Assembly (NCBI RefSeq): GCF_039555755.1
Contig: NZ_CP154631.1
Location: 1,736,001-1,800,000, forward strand
Length of the DNA stretch: 64,000 nucleotides
Source of the DNA: Pseudomonas sediminis
GTDB lineage: Bacteria; Pseudomonadota; Gammaproteobacteria; Pseudomonadales; Pseudomonadaceae
Direction of reading: 5' to 3'
Shown here one piece after another: positions 40,067-53,955 of the stretch. The first letter of the stretch is position 1; the number at the start of each line of letters is the position of its first letter. A program made the translations under genes and the position numbers. The notes under the pieces were generated by a model. It worked only from the letters and a program-made list of their open reading frames with translations, was not told where the DNA came from and searched no databases.

Positions 40067-41812
40067 TCAGGCGTTGGCCGCTTTCGTTGCTGCTTCGATC
40101 CGGCGAGTAATGTACCACTGCTGGGCGATGGACAGGCAGTTGTTGACTACCCAGTACAGCACCAGACCGGCAGGGAACCACAGGAAGAAGAAGGTGAAGA
40201 TGATCGGCATCAGCTTCAGCACGCGGGCTTGCATGGGGTCCGGCGGCGTCGGGTTGAGCTGCTGCTGGATGAACATGGTCGCGCCCATGATGATCGGCAG
40301 GATGAAGAACGGATCCTTGATCGACAGGTCGGTGATCCAGAACATCCACGGGGCCTGACGCATTTCGACCGATTCCAGCAGTACCCAGTACAGGGCGAGG
40401 AATACCGGCATCTGCACCAGGATCGGCAGGCAGCCGCCCAGCGGGTTGATCTTCTCTTTCTTGTACAGCTCCATCATCGCCTGGGACATCTTCTGGCGAT
40501 CATCACCGTGCTGCTCTTTCAACGCCTGCAGTTTCGGCGATACGGCGCGCATGCGCGCCATCGAGCGGTAGCTGGCAGCAGACAGCGGGAAGAAGATCAG
40601 CTTGATGATGATGGTCAGGACGATGATCGACCAACCCCAGTTACCGAGTACGCCGTGGATCACTTCCAGCAGCCAGAAGATCGGCTGGGCGAGGAACCAC
40701 AGGAAGCCGTAGTCCACGGTGAGCTCCAGGCCTGGCGACAGGGTGCCGAGGTGCTCCTGCAGCTTGGGACCAGCGTAGAGGATCGCACCAGTCTCGCCCT
40801 GCGCGCCGGCAGCAACCTGCACGGACGGGCCGGTGAAGCCGACGATGTAGTTACCCTGGCTGTCCTTGCGGGTCTGAATTAGGTTGGTGCTGTCCTTGCT
40901 CGGCACCCAGGCGGTGACGAAGTAGTGTTGCAGCCAGGCAACCCAGCCGCCCTGCACGGTTTCCTTGAAGGACTGCTTGTCGATGTCCTTCATCGACACC
41001 TTTTTGTACGGCTCATCGGTGGTCCACAGAGCGGCGCCAAGGTAGGTCGCGGTGCCGGTAGCGGTGGTCGAGGACGGGTCGCCACTGTTATCGCGCTTGA
41101 GCTGGGCAAACAGGTTGCCGCTCCAGGCTTGCTCGCTCTGGTTGTCGATCAGGTAACGCACGTCGACCTGATAGGCGGACGGATCGATGCAGCCAGGCTT
41201 CTTCAGTTCCTGCTCACGCGCGGAGCATTGCGGGTTGAGGCCGCGCTTGAAGCTGTAGCGCTTGATGTAGTTGACGCCGTTCTCGCTGAACGTGAGATCG
41301 ACCACCAGGCTGTCCTGGCCTTCTGCCAGCTCGTAGTTCTGCTTCTCGCTGCTCCACAGGGAACGACCGCTGGATTTGTCCGGAGCGTTCTGGCCGATCA
41401 GGCCGCTCTGCGCGAGATAGGTGCGCTCGTTGCCGTTGTCGAACAGCTGGAAAGGAACGTCCGGGCGGTCCTGACGGCGCGGGTACTGCGGCAAACGCAG
41501 TTGCACCACATCACCACCACGCGGGTCGATGGCCAGGTCCAGAACATCGGTCTTGACGCGAATCAGCTCATCGCTGGTAGCGGCAGTAGGCGCGACAGCA
41601 GCTGCAGTAGGCTCGGCCACGGCAGTTGGAATGTCGTCGCCGCCGGTGTTGGCGGTTACAGCAGGTGTGTCGGGCAGGGCAGGCGTCGCCGCGGTCGAGG
41701 TACTAACCTCGGCTGGCATAGCAGCCTGGCCATAGTCCTCGTTCCATTGCAGGACCATGAGGTAGGACACGACTGCCAGGGCGACGATCAGGATCGAACG
41801 TTGGATATCCAT
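40067..41812 (-). CDS. yidC: Membrane protein insertase YidC
   Basis: 581 aa. N-terminal membrane anchor (RSILIVALAVVSYLMVLQW), an alanine/threonine/proline-rich linker (about 30-85), a large periplasmic beta domain, then the conserved core from about residue 355: GNWGWSIIVLTIIIKLIFFP, LNPLGGCLPILVQMP-type NPLGGCLPILVQMPVFLALY and C-terminal helices. It inserts and folds inner-membrane proteins with or without SecYEG. 2 bp after yidD. Confidence 0.97.
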   Translation of the reverse strand: MDIQRSILIVALAVVSYLMVLQWNEDYGQAAMPAEVSTSTAATPALPDTPAVTANTGGDDIPTAVAEPTAAAVAPTAATSDELIRVKTDVLDLAIDPRGGDVVQLRLPQYPRRQDRPDVPFQLFDNGNERTYLAQSGLIGQNAPDKSSGRSLWSSEKQNYELAEGQDSLVVDLTFSENGVNYIKRYSFKRGLNPQCSAREQELKKPGCIDPSAYQVDVRYLIDNQSEQAWSGNLFAQLKRDNSGDPSSTTATGTATYLGAALWTTDEPYKKVSMKDIDKQSFKETVQGGWVAWLQHYFVTAWVPSKDSTNLIQTRKDSQGNYIVGFTGPSVQVAAGAQGETGAILYAGPKLQEHLGTLSPGLELTVDYGFLWFLAQPIFWLLEVIHGVLGNWGWSIIVLTIIIKLIFFPLSAASYRSMARMRAVSPKLQALKEQHGDDRQKMSQAMMELYKKEKINPLGGCLPILVQMPVFLALYWVLLESVEMRQAPWMFWITDLSIKDPFFILPIIMGATMFIQQQLNPTPPDPMQARVLKLMPIIFTFFFLWFPAGLVLYWVVNNCLSIAQQWYITRRIEAATKAANA

Positions 41813-41814
41813 GA

Positions 41815-42060
41815 TTATTCGGCCATCGAAGGAGAACGGGATGTTTTAACGGGTGGAACCGGATCGAAACCGCCGGCATTCCATGGGTGACAGCGACCGA
41901 GACGGCGCGCCGTCAGCCAGCCACCACGCAGGAAGCCATGTTGTTCGATGGCTTCGTAGGCATAGCAGGAGCAGCTGGGGTAGAAACGACAATGACTGGC
42001 CATCAGCGGGCTGATGGCGTAGCGATAAACCTGGATACAGGCTAGAGCCGCTTTACGCAT
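41815..42060 (-). CDS. yidD: Membrane protein insertion efficiency factor YidD
   Basis: 81 aa from the ATG at 42060, overlapping the rnpA end by 8 bp. Three-cysteine core [14 protein letters not shown], then [19 protein letters not shown] and DPVP, all family hallmarks. An amphipathic, inner-membrane-associated protein that aids YidC function. Confidence 0.95.
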   Translation of the reverse strand: MRKAALACIQVYRYAISPLMASHCRFYPSCSCYAYEAIEQHGFLRGGWLTARRLGRCHPWNAGGFDPVPPVKTSRSPSMAE

Positions 42061-42457
42061 GGGGATTGTCGCTTGTCCCGGGGGATAAGTCTGCGTCGCG
42101 ACTGGGCCGGCTTCGGGCCAAGCGTTTCCAGAGTTTGCCGAACTGCTGGGCAAGTTCGCCATTCTCCAGATCACCTAGCCCTTTGCGGGCCACCACCACG
42201 ATGTCCCAGCCTGTCAGGTTGACCTGATTGAGGCGAAAGGACTCGCGGATTTGACGCTTGATGCGGTTGCGCTCGACGGCGAGCTTGACGCTCTTCTTGC
42301 CGATCACCAGACCTAGGCGGGGATGATCAAGCTGGTTATCGCGCGCTAGCAACAGGACACTTTTGCCCGGAGCTTTACCGCTTGGGGAGTCGAAGACTGC
42401 CTTGAATTGCCGGGGAGTCAGCAGTCGCTTTTCCCGGCCGAAGCCTCGACTCACCAC
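42053..42457 (-). CDS. rnpA: Ribonuclease P protein component
   Basis: 134 aa. The RNR motif [14 protein letters not shown] (about 61-74) and start [16 protein letters not shown] are diagnostic. It supports the RNase P RNA in tRNA 5' maturation. It starts 13 bp after rpmH. The C-terminal tail ([14 protein letters not shown]) is longer than the catalytic core needs. Confidence 0.95.
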   Translation of the reverse strand: MVSRGFGREKRLLTPRQFKAVFDSPSGKAPGKSVLLLARDNQLDHPRLGLVIGKKSVKLAVERNRIKRQIRESFRLNQVNLTGWDIVVVARKGLGDLENGELAQQFGKLWKRLARSRPSRDADLSPGTSDNPHA

Positions 42458-42470
42458 CTGTCTGGATTAA

Positions 42471-42605
42471 TTAGACAGCAAGACGCTTGCGGCCCTTGGC
42501 GCGACGACGCGACAGGACGGCACGGCCGTTCTTGGTGGCCATGCGGGCACGGAAGCCGTGGGTGCGAGCGCGCTTGATGGTGCTGGGTTGGAAAGTGCGT
42601 TTCAT
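42471..42605 (-). CDS. rpmH: Ribosomal protein L34
   Basis: 44 aa, too short for a 60-aa cut-off. ATG at 42605-42603, TAA at 42473-42471. The sequence begins [19 protein letters not shown] and ends GRKRLAV, the invariant L34. It is the first gene of the leftward rpmH-rnpA-yidD-yidC operon, and its promoter lies near the edge of oriC. Confidence 0.98.
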
Positions 42606-42720
42606 GGTGCGTTACCTGGGTGATCGACTAGGGTCGGTATGACCCCGGTTTTAAGAGACCGGTAATTCTAGAGAAAGCCGCGCGGTAGGTCAATTTCCAA
42701 CCAACCTTAATTCGCTAGAT

Positions 42721-43062
42721 AGAAATAGAAAGAAGGAAAAGGGTTTAAAGCTCTTTTTCTATGTTTATGTTGAATGGTGCTGCCCACACCTGTGGAAAAC
42801 CCGCTAGCTGCCCCATACCCGCTGCTCATGCGGCGATGATAAGTCTGTCCAAAAGGCGTGGTTGGTCTGTGCGTGTCCTGCATACAGCCTGAGGATAGAA
42901 AGCAGAGTTACCCACAATGCAGTTATCCGCCCGTTCATCCCCAGAGTTTTGCAGAAGGTTATTGGGCGCTTATCCACAAGGCTCATGGGCTGCTGATAAG
43001 TCTGATGAATGTAAGTAAGGCTTTGATTTTACTTGGCCATCTAATCCCTGCTGTGTGGATAA
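42721..43062. other. Chromosomal replication origin oriC
   Basis: AT-rich gap between rpmH and dnaA. A purine-rich tract (AATAGAAAG, 42724), TTTAAAG and ATGTTTATGT (42761) form an unwinding-type stretch. DnaA boxes: TGTGGAAAA (42791-42799), TTACCCACA (42908-42916), a perfect TTATCCACA (42970-42978) and TGTGGATAA (43054-43062). An ATGATAAG motif lies at 42836. The layout matches the known Pseudomonas origin position. The whole gap 42606-43125 contains no gene apart from promoters for the divergent rpmH and dnaA. Confidence 0.9.
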
Positions 43063-43125
43063 CTCGGTCGTTGGCCGTTACAATGGCGGCTGTTTTTGCA
43101 TCGCCGCCTGGATAGGGGATAGTCA

Positions 43126-44616
43126 GTGTCAGTGGAACTATGGCAGCAATGCGTCGAGCTTTTGCGCGACGAGTTGCCGGCCCAGCAATTCAACACCTGG
43201 ATACGTCCTCTGCAGGTCGAAGCCGAAGGCGACGAGCTGCGTGTATATGCGCCGAATCGTTTCGTACTCGATTGGGTCAACGAGAAGTACATGAGCCGTT
43301 TGCTCGAGCTTCTGAGTGAGCGCGCCGGCGGTCTGGTCCCTGCGCTTTCCTTATTAATAGGGAGCAAACGTGCAGCGACTGCTCGTGTCGCGCCAACGGC
43401 CCCGTTGCCTGCCGCTGCACGTGCAGCTCAGGTTCAGGCCGCCGCTGTCGTCAGCAAGCCGGTTCCGCCGCCTGCGCAGCAAGAGCCGTCGCGTGCCAGC
43501 TTCGATTCCATGGGGGGGGCCGCGCCGCAACCGCCAACTCCTGCCGTGGCGCCACGCACCGAACGTACCGTACAGGTCGAAGGTGGCCTCAAGCACACCA
43601 GCTACCTCAATCGCACCTTTACCTTCGATAACTTCGTCGAGGGCAAGTCCAACCAGTTGGCGCGCGCTGCAGCCTGGCAGGTGGCGGACAACCCCAAGCA
43701 TGGTTACAACCCGCTGTTCCTGTATGGCGGCGTCGGCCTGGGCAAGACTCACCTGATGCATGCTGTGGGTAATCACCTGTTGGCGAAGAATCCCAACGCC
43801 AAGGTGGTCTACCTACACTCCGAGCGCTTCGTCGCTGACATGGTCAAGGCGTTGCAGCTCAACGCCATCAACGAGTTCAAACGTTTCTACCGTTCGGTGG
43901 ATGCGTTGCTGATCGATGACATCCAGTTCTTCGCCAAGAAGGAGCGCTCCCAGGAGGAGTTCTTCCATACCTTCAACGCGCTGCTTGAAGGGGGTCAGCA
44001 GGTGATTCTCACCAGCGACCGCTACCCGAAGGAGATTGAAGGCCTGGAAGAACGCCTGAAGTCGCGTTTCGGCTGGGGGCTGACGGTGGCAGTCGAGCCG
44101 CCGGAACTGGAAACCCGCGTGGCGATCCTGATGAAGAAGGCCGACCAGGCCAAGGTCGATCTGCCGCACGATGCTGCGTTCTTCATCGCTCAGCGCATTC
44201 GCTCCAACGTGCGTGAACTGGAAGGCGCGTTGAAGCGGGTGATCGCTCACTCGCACTTCATGGGCCGAGATATCACCATCGAGCTGATTCGTGAGTCGCT
44301 CAAGGATCTGCTGGCCCTGCAGGACAAGCTGGTCAGCATCGACAATATTCAGCGCACCACCGCTGAGTACTACAAGATCAAGATCACCGATCTGCTATCC
44401 AAGCGTCGGTCGCGCTCGATCGCCCGACCACGTCAGGTGGCCATGGCATTGTCGAAGGAATTGACCAATCACAGCCTGCCGGAAATCGGTGTGGCCTTCG
44501 GCGGTCGTGATCACACCACGGTGTTGCACGCTTGCCGTAAGATTGCTGAACTTAGGGGATCCGACGCGGACATCCGCGAGGACTATAAGAACCTGCTGCG
44601 CACCCTGACTACCTGA
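43126..44616 (+). CDS. dnaA: Chromosomal replication initiator DnaA
   Basis: 496 aa, GTG start at 43126 with AGGGGAT upstream. Domain I ([20 protein letters not shown]), a long alanine/proline-rich domain II (about 80-150), the AAA+ domain with P-loop GGVGLGKTH (near 200) and DDIQF, and the DNA-binding domain IV with the signature [16 protein letters not shown] near 457-472. It melts oriC directly upstream; a DnaA box 64 bp before the start suggests autoregulation. Confidence 0.98.
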   Translation: MSVELWQQCVELLRDELPAQQFNTWIRPLQVEAEGDELRVYAPNRFVLDWVNEKYMSRLLELLSERAGGLVPALSLLIGSKRAATARVAPTAPLPAAARAAQVQAAAVVSKPVPPPAQQEPSRASFDSMGGAAPQPPTPAVAPRTERTVQVEGGLKHTSYLNRTFTFDNFVEGKSNQLARAAAWQVADNPKHGYNPLFLYGGVGLGKTHLMHAVGNHLLAKNPNAKVVYLHSERFVADMVKALQLNAINEFKRFYRSVDALLIDDIQFFAKKERSQEEFFHTFNALLEGGQQVILTSDRYPKEIEGLEERLKSRFGWGLTVAVEPPELETRVAILMKKADQAKVDLPHDAAFFIAQRIRSNVRELEGALKRVIAHSHFMGRDITIELIRESLKDLLALQDKLVSIDNIQRTTAEYYKIKITDLLSKRRSRSIARPRQVAMALSKELTNHSLPEIGVAFGGRDHTTVLHACRKIAELRGSDADIREDYKNLLRTLTT

Positions 44617-44654
44617 TCAAATCAATGCAGCTCCACGAGGCAAGGGACTAGACC

Positions 44655-45757
44655 ATGCATTTCACTATTCAACGCGAAGCCCTGTTGAAACCCCTGCAAC
44701 TGGTCGCCGGTGTCGTGGAACGACGCCAGACGCTGCCGGTTCTGTCCAACGTCCTGCTGGTGGTCGAAGGCCAGCAGCTCTCGCTCACCGGTACCGACCT
44801 CGAGGTCGAGCTGGTTGGTCGCGTCACGCTCGAAGATGCAGCCGAACCCGGTGAAATCACCGTGCCGGCGCGCAAGCTGATGGACATCTGCAAGAGCCTG
44901 CCAAGCGATGCGATGATCGACATTCGTGTCGATGACCAGAAGTTGCTGGTCAAGGCTGGTCGCAGTCGCTTCACCCTTTCGACGCTGCCTGCCAACGATT
45001 TCCCCACCGTCGAGGAAGGTCCGGGTTCGCTGACCTTCAACTTGCCGCAAGCCAAGCTGCGCCGCCTGGTCGAACGGACCAGCTTCGCCATGGCCCAGCA
45101 GGATGTGCGTTACTACCTCAACGGCATGCTCCTGGAAGTACAGAGCGGCCTGCTGCGTGCAGTCGCTACCGACGGCCACCGTCTGGCCATGTGCTCGATG
45201 GAGGCTGCCATCCAGCAGGAAGGCAAGCATCAGGTCATCGTGCCGCGCAAAGGTATTCTCGAGCTGGCTCGCCTGCTGACCGAGCAAGACGCCGAAGTCG
45301 CCATTGTTCTTGGGCAGCACCACATCCGTGCCAACACCGGTGAGTTCACTTTCACTTCGAAGCTGGTGGACGGCAAATTCCCGGATTACGAGCGCGTACT
45401 GCCGCGCGGTGGCGACAAGCTGGTGCTGGCGGATCGTCAGGGCCTGCGCGAAGCCTTCAGTCGCACCGCGATTCTGTCCAACGAGAAGTATCGCGGTATT
45501 CGCCTGACCCTGGCATCCGGTCTGCTGAAAATTCAGGCCAACAACCCGGAACAGGAAGAGGCCGAAGAAGAGATCGTTGTCGACTATTCGGGCAGCGGCC
45601 TGGAGATTGGTTTCAACGTCAGCTATCTGCTGGATGTATTGGGCGTGATGGGCACCGAGCAGGTCCGCCTGATTCTCTCCGATTCCAACAGCAGTGCCCT
45701 GCTGCAGGAAGCCGACAACGACGATTCTGCCTACGTTGTCATGCCGATGCGTCTTTA

Positions 45758-45758
<1 letters not shown>
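44655..45758 (+). CDS. dnaN: DNA polymerase III beta sliding clamp
   Basis: 367 aa. Starts [20 protein letters not shown] and ends YVVMPMRL, the family C-terminus that helps form the protein-binding pocket. Three clamp domains. It tethers polymerase III to DNA. Ribosome site AGGCAAGGG upstream; its stop overlaps the recF ATG (TAATG). Confidence 0.98.
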
Positions 45759-49286
<3,528 letters not shown>

Positions 49287-49354
49287 AGATGGTGTCGACG
49301 GGCAGATAAATTGTCATGTTTGTGCAAGTTATTGTCATGACAATTTCTGTCACT

Positions 49355-49379
49355 ACCCCGGCCTAGAGCCGGGGTTTTT
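49355..49379 (+). terminator. Rho-independent terminator after gyrB
   Basis: ACCCCGGC/GCCGGGGT (49355-49362/49368-49375) with a 5-nt loop, followed by TTTTTC. It lies 69 bp after the gyrB stop. Confidence 0.85.
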
Positions 49380-49622
49380 CTTTGTAGATCAGGCTCTTAG
49401 GCATAGCAACAAAGCCCCGCATAGGTGTGCTGTGTAGCGAAGCTACAAGGAAGGGCGAGAAATCTCGTTTTGGCGGGGAGGAATTCTGGGAGATTCGGCG
49501 GGACGGCTAGGGCGCTTCAATTTATGCCAATCAAAAGGGGATCGCCCATCAGCAGTCATCACTGATGGGCAGTGCGATGCGACACGCTTGCGGCTTCTTT
49601 AAAACAAACCGCATGCTGATAT

Positions 49623-49654
49623 CCCTGCCACCCTGCCACCCTGCCACCCTGCCT
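49623..49654. repeat. Four tandem copies of CCCTGCCA
   Basis: CCCTGCCA is repeated four times head to tail, the last copy ending CCCTGCCT. It is a simple tandem repeat that may vary in copy number. Confidence 0.8.
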
Positions 49655-49661
49655 GTAGGTG

Positions 49662-49712
49662 GACAAAGTTATTTGCCCATTCGGACAAAGTTAGAGGGTT
49701 AGGCCAAAGTTA
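49662..49712 (+). repeat. Three direct copies of a CAAAGTTA motif
   Basis: GGACAAAGTTA, GGACAAAGTTA and GGCCAAAGTTA with CAAAGTTA at 49664, 49686 and 49705 (spacing 22 and 19 bp). The regular spacing recalls the multiple end repeats of IS21-type elements, so this may be a leftover IS end. Confidence 0.45.
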
Positions 49713-49736
49713 ATGGCTCACTCCCCTCCTGCTGGT

Positions 49737-49771
49737 AAACCCCGGTTGACTGAAAGGTCTGCCGGGGTTTT
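49737..49771 (+). terminator. Terminator-like hairpin before hsdM
   Basis: AAACCCCGG (49737-49745) and CCGGGGTTT (49762-49770) pair over a 16-nt loop, followed by TG. What it would terminate is unclear; possibly a removed upstream gene. Confidence 0.6.
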
Positions 49772-49914
49772 GTCATTCAGGGGCGTTTGATTTTTCGGGC
49801 TTCAAGTGGCGTCGACTTGTAGAATCGAGCCCACATTTTTCTGATGCGCCCAGCCGGCATGGCAGCAATCGCCAGGTGCTGGGCGTCGCGCTTTGTATAG
49901 GGATTGATTTACCC

Positions 49915-51525
49915 ATGGCTGACAAGCTGTCACTCGAAACGCTGGAGTCCTGGCTCTGGGAATCCGCCAACATTCTGCGCGGTTCCATCGACTCCTCCGA
50001 CTTCAAGAACTACATCTTCGGTCTGCTCTTCCTCAAACGTTACAACGATGTGTTCGAAGAGCGCATTGCCAAGCTGATGAAGGACGAAGGCCTGAGCTTT
50101 GGCGATGCTCAGGATGAGATTGAGGATAAATGGGGCAAATTCCCGATTAGTGCCCGTTGGTTCGATCTGATATCTCGCACCGAGAATATTGGTGAAGCCC
50201 TCGACAAGGCTTTCGCGACCATCGAGGCCAACAACCCTGAGCTGCAACATGTGTTGACCGCTACGCAGTACGGCGATAAGAGGGTGCTGTCGGATGCCAC
50301 CTTGCAGCGTCTGCTGCGCCACTTTAACCAGTACAAGCTGGGCAATGACGACCTCTACAAGGCCGACATGCTGGGCGATGCCTACGAGTATCTGATCAAG
50401 CAGTTTGCCGATGACGCAGGTAAAAAAGGTGGCGAGTTCTATACGCCCAAGGCCGTGGTGCAATTGGTGGTTGAGCTAATTGACCCGCAGCCCGGCCACA
50501 GTGTGTACGACCCAACCTGCGGCAGTGGCGGCATGCTGGTGGAGAGCGCCCACCATGTGTCCAATTTGCCCAATGGAACCTTGATGGGCAAGCCTAATGT
50601 TCTGCTGTACGGGCAGGAAAAGAACCTGGGCACCTGGGCCATCGCCAAGCTCAATCTATACCTGCACAACATGCATGCCGAGATTGAACGCGGCGATACG
50701 CTGGTCGAGCCCAAGCACCTAGACGGCGATTACCTGAAGACCTTCGACCGGGTGATTGCCAATCCGCCGTTCTCGGCAAAATCCTGGTGGGCACCGTTGG
50801 AGCTGAGCAACGAGAACGAGCAAGACAGTGGCAAGAAGCCCAAAGCTCCCAACTACAAGCAGGTCAGTGACCCTTATGGTCGCTTGGTCTATGGCGTCCC
50901 GCCACGGAGTTATGCCGACCTCGCCTTTGCTCAGCATATGTTGGCCAGCCTCAAGGCTGATGGCCGCATGGGGGTTATCCTGCCCCATGGCGTGCTATTC
51001 CGCAGCGGTGAGGAAGGCAAGATTCGCGAGGGGCTTCTGTTCGGTACAGATGCGGCCAACGGTAATCAGCCTGGCGATCTGATTGAGGCAATCGTCGGCC
51101 TCCCGTCTGCCCTGTTCTACAACACCGGTATCCCGGCTTGCGTTTTGATCTTGAACAAGCAGAAACCCGTTGCGCTGAAGGGTAAGGTCATCATCATCGA
51201 CGGCAGCCGCGACTACCTCGAAGGGAAGGCGCAGAACAGTCTGCGCGCTGAAGACATTACGCGCATTGTGAGCACCCACAAGGCGGCATTTGAGCAGCAA
51301 GCTGAGGTCGAAAACTATTGCCGGGTAGTGACACTGGAAGAAGTCCGAAGCAACGACAGTAATCTCAATATTTCCCGCTATATCGACAACGGTGAGACCG
51401 AAGAAGTCGTGGATGTGGCCGCCACTTTAGAGCAACTGGCGGCACTCTCTGAGGAGGAGGCACAGGTTGATGCGCGGCTGAACGGCTATCTGGCCGCGCT
51501 GGGGCTGTTGGAGGTTGAGGTATGA
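49915..51525 (+). CDS. hsdM: Type I restriction-modification methyltransferase subunit HsdM
   Basis: 536 aa from the ATG at 49915. N-terminal helical HsdM domain (LESWLWESANILRGS, KNYIFGLLFLKRYND), SAM motif I DPTCGSGGML (about 199-208), catalytic NPPF (283-286) for N6-adenine methylation, and a C-terminal helical tail. It makes the modification complex with HsdS, whose gene overlaps by 4 nt (ATGA). No hsdR is in the window, so this locus could at most methylate. Confidence 0.94.
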   Translation: MADKLSLETLESWLWESANILRGSIDSSDFKNYIFGLLFLKRYNDVFEERIAKLMKDEGLSFGDAQDEIEDKWGKFPISARWFDLISRTENIGEALDKAFATIEANNPELQHVLTATQYGDKRVLSDATLQRLLRHFNQYKLGNDDLYKADMLGDAYEYLIKQFADDAGKKGGEFYTPKAVVQLVVELIDPQPGHSVYDPTCGSGGMLVESAHHVSNLPNGTLMGKPNVLLYGQEKNLGTWAIAKLNLYLHNMHAEIERGDTLVEPKHLDGDYLKTFDRVIANPPFSAKSWWAPLELSNENEQDSGKKPKAPNYKQVSDPYGRLVYGVPPRSYADLAFAQHMLASLKADGRMGVILPHGVLFRSGEEGKIREGLLFGTDAANGNQPGDLIEAIVGLPSALFYNTGIPACVLILNKQKPVALKGKVIIIDGSRDYLEGKAQNSLRAEDITRIVSTHKAAFEQQAEVENYCRVVTLEEVRSNDSNLNISRYIDNGETEEVVDVAATLEQLAALSEEEAQVDARLNGYLAALGLLEVEV

Positions 51526-52352
51526 AGCTGGGGGGTAAGTCTGGCCATCAGCAGCAGGCTACCGCTTCTAAGGATAACTATTCCTCTTGGCAGGTCGTTT
51601 CGCTAGCCGAAGTTACCAGGGAGTGTCGGTCACGGAATAACGGCCAACTGGATGACAAGTTACTTTGCGGGGTTCTTAAGTCACACGGTCTTGTTCCGAT
51701 GAGGGAGCGGGTGAAAGGTGACTCTACCGACCGCTGTAAAGTCGTTGCTCCAAACGCATTTGCATACAACCCTATGCGTTTGAATATCGGATCTATCGCT
51801 CGGAACACTGCTGATCGCCGTGTAATGGTCAGTCCTGACTATGTTGTTTTTCATACTGACCCTGAGCGCTTGTTACCGAACTACCTTGACCATGTCCGGC
51901 ATTCAGGTTTGTGGCGAAGCTATGTTGGCGTTACTGGCGACGGCAGTGTTCGGGTGCGTATCTATTACGATCAACTGTCGCGTTTTCAACTGCCACTTCC
52001 CCCACTCCCCGAACAGAAAAAAATAGCCGCCATCCTCACGGCGGTGGATGACAAGTTAGGCGTGATTTCCCGTCAGATTGAAGCTACACAGGCCCTAAGG
52101 CAGGGACTGATGCAAACCCTATTCAGTCGGGGTGTGGATAACCAAGACGCTGCCAACTGGCCTGTGGTGCTGCTACAGGATGTCGCGGAAGTTCGCACTG
52201 GCGTTGCAAAAGGCAAGAAAGGGTTAAAAGATCCTGTCGAATTGCCATATCTGCGCGTTGCCAATGTGCAGGACGGTCATATCGTTCTCACAGAGGTCAA
52301 AACCATTGAGGTTGAGGCGTCCCAAGTTGAACGCTATGCCTGTTGCCGCTGA
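51522..52352 (+). pseudogene. hsdS: HsdS specificity subunit, truncated in the second recognition domain by an IS21 element
   Basis: The frame holds a first target-recognition domain (about residues 20-160), the central conserved helix PLPPLPEQKKIAAILTAVDD (about 163-182) and LRQGLMQTLFS. The second target-recognition domain begins WPVVLLQDVAEVRTG, then breaks off. The IS terminal repeat starts at 52341 and supplies the last codons and the TGA stop (52350-52352). A full HsdS is about 400-450 aa; this one is 276. With one recognition domain and one conserved helix it might still dimerise as a half-subunit, but loss of function is more likely. Confidence 0.85.
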
Positions 52353-52446
52353 CCGAAAACTGACCCAGTAGAGGCTGTTCTGCCGACTGAAAACTGACCC
52401 AGGTGTTCAACTGCTTCTGCTCAATTTTTGAGCAGGAGAACACAGG

Positions 52447-53955
52447 GTGATCAGTATGGAAATGATGGGCAAAATTCGGCGGATGTATTTCCGCGACAAG
52501 CTGTCGCTGCATGAGATAGCCAAGCGCACCGGGCTGGCGCGCAACACGATTCGCAAGTGGGTCAGAGCACCTGAGGCCAAGCAGCCGGTGTACCAACGCC
52601 GCGCGATCTTTAACAAACTCAGCCCTTTTCACGCCACGCTAGAGCAGGCGCTAAAAGCCGATTCGCTGCGCCCCAAGCAACAGCGGCGCAGTGCCAAGGC
52701 GCTGTTGGCGCAAATCAAAGCCGATGGTTATGACGGTGGCTACAGCCAGCTCACCGCGTTTATCCGTGCCTGGCGAGGGGGACAGGGCAAGGCGTCGCAG
52801 GCCTTTGTGCCGCTGACCTTTGCTCTTGGCGAGGCGTTTCAGTTTGACTGGAGCGAGGAAGGCTTGCTGGTCGGCGGCATTTACCGGCGTATGCAGGTGG
52901 CACATCTGAAGCTGTGTGCCAGCCGTGCGTTCTGGCTTGTGGCGTATCCGAGCCAGGGCCATGAGATGTTATTTGACGCCCATACACGCTCGTTCGGCGC
53001 CTTGGGCGGCGTGCCGCGCCGGGGCATCTACGACAACATGAAGACCGCCGTCGACAAGGTCAATAAGGGCAAAGGCCGGGCGGTGAATGCACGCTTTGCG
53101 GTGATGTGCGCGCATTACCTGTTCGATCCGGACTTCTGCAACGTCGCCGCTGGTTGGGAAAAGGGCATCGTTGAAAAGAACGTGCAAGACAGCCGCAGGC
53201 GTATCTGGCTAGACGCCCAGGACTGTCAGTTTCACTCCTTCGAGGAACTCAATGCCTGGCTGGGCCAGCGCTGCCGCGCGCTTTGGAACGAGCTGACGCA
53301 CCCTCAATACAGCGGGCTGAGTGTGGCCGAAGTGCTTGAGTTGGAGCGCGCTGAACTGATGCCTGTGCCAGCGCCATTCGACGGTTACGTCGAGCGGCCT
53401 GCGCGGGTCTCCAGCACCTGCCTGGTCAGCGTCGGGCGCAACCGCTACTCGGTGCCGTGTGAGTACGCGGGTAAGTGGGTCAGCAGCCGTTTGTATCCGA
53501 CGCGAATCGAGGTGGTGGCTGACGACGCGCTGATCGCCAGCCATGTCCGCTTGCTGGATCGCGACCAGGTCAGCTATGACTGGCAGCACTACCTCCCGCT
53601 GATCGAACGCAAGCCCGGTGCGCTGCGCAACGGCGCGCCCTTTGCTGATCTGCCGGCGCCGCTGCGTCAACTTAAGCACGGTCTGGGGCGTCATGCCGGC
53701 GGTGACCGGATCATGGCGCAAGTTCTGGCTGCCGTACCGGTCGCCGGGCTCGATGCGGTGTTGGTGGCTGTTGAGCTGGTACTGGAAAGCGGCAGCCTGA
53801 GCGCCGAACACATCCTCAATGTCGTGGCGCGCCTGGCCGCGACCGAACCACCACCCAGCGTCGAAACCCACTTGTCGCTCAAGGAAGCCCCCGTCGCTAA
53901 CACGGCGCGCTACGACCGCCTGCGTGGCCAGGCCGAGGAGGTCGGTCATGCGTGA
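52447..53955 (+). CDS. istA: IS21-family transposase IstA
   Basis: 502 aa, GTG start. N-terminal helix-turn-helix ([20 protein letters not shown], about 19-38), DDE catalytic core with [17 protein letters not shown] and [11 protein letters not shown] providing the three acidic residues, and a C-terminal beta-barrel region ([15 protein letters not shown]). It cuts and joins DNA at the element's ends. It overlaps istB by 8 bp. Confidence 0.95.
   Translation: MISMEMMGKIRRMYFRDKLSLHEIAKRTGLARNTIRKWVRAPEAKQPVYQRRAIFNKLSPFHATLEQALKADSLRPKQQRRSAKALLAQIKADGYDGGYSQLTAFIRAWRGGQGKASQAFVPLTFALGEAFQFDWSEEGLLVGGIYRRMQVAHLKLCASRAFWLVAYPSQGHEMLFDAHTRSFGALGGVPRRGIYDNMKTAVDKVNKGKGRAVNARFAVMCAHYLFDPDFCNVAAGWEKGIVEKNVQDSRRRIWLDAQDCQFHSFEELNAWLGQRCRALWNELTHPQYSGLSVAEVLELERAELMPVPAPFDGYVERPARVSSTCLVSVGRNRYSVPCEYAGKWVSSRLYPTRIEVVADDALIASHVRLLDRDQVSYDWQHYLPLIERKPGALRNGAPFADLPAPLRQLKHGLGRHAGGDRIMAQVLAAVPVAGLDAVLVAVELVLESGSLSAEHILNVVARLAATEPPPSVETHLSLKEAPVANTARYDRLRGQAEEVGHA

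Larger units (their letters stand above)
49380..49914. other. Gene-free gap between gyrB and hsdM
   Basis: About 535 bp with no convincing gene. It holds a short tandem repeat, a triple CAAAGTTA repeat and a terminator-like hairpin (separate entries), and then the hsdM leader. It marks the start of the accessory region. Confidence 0.6.

Noticed and set aside
49623-49712. CRISPR-like short repeats
   Set aside because: The units are 8 bp in tandem or separated by 19-22 bp with no regular unique spacers and no cas genes; not a CRISPR array.
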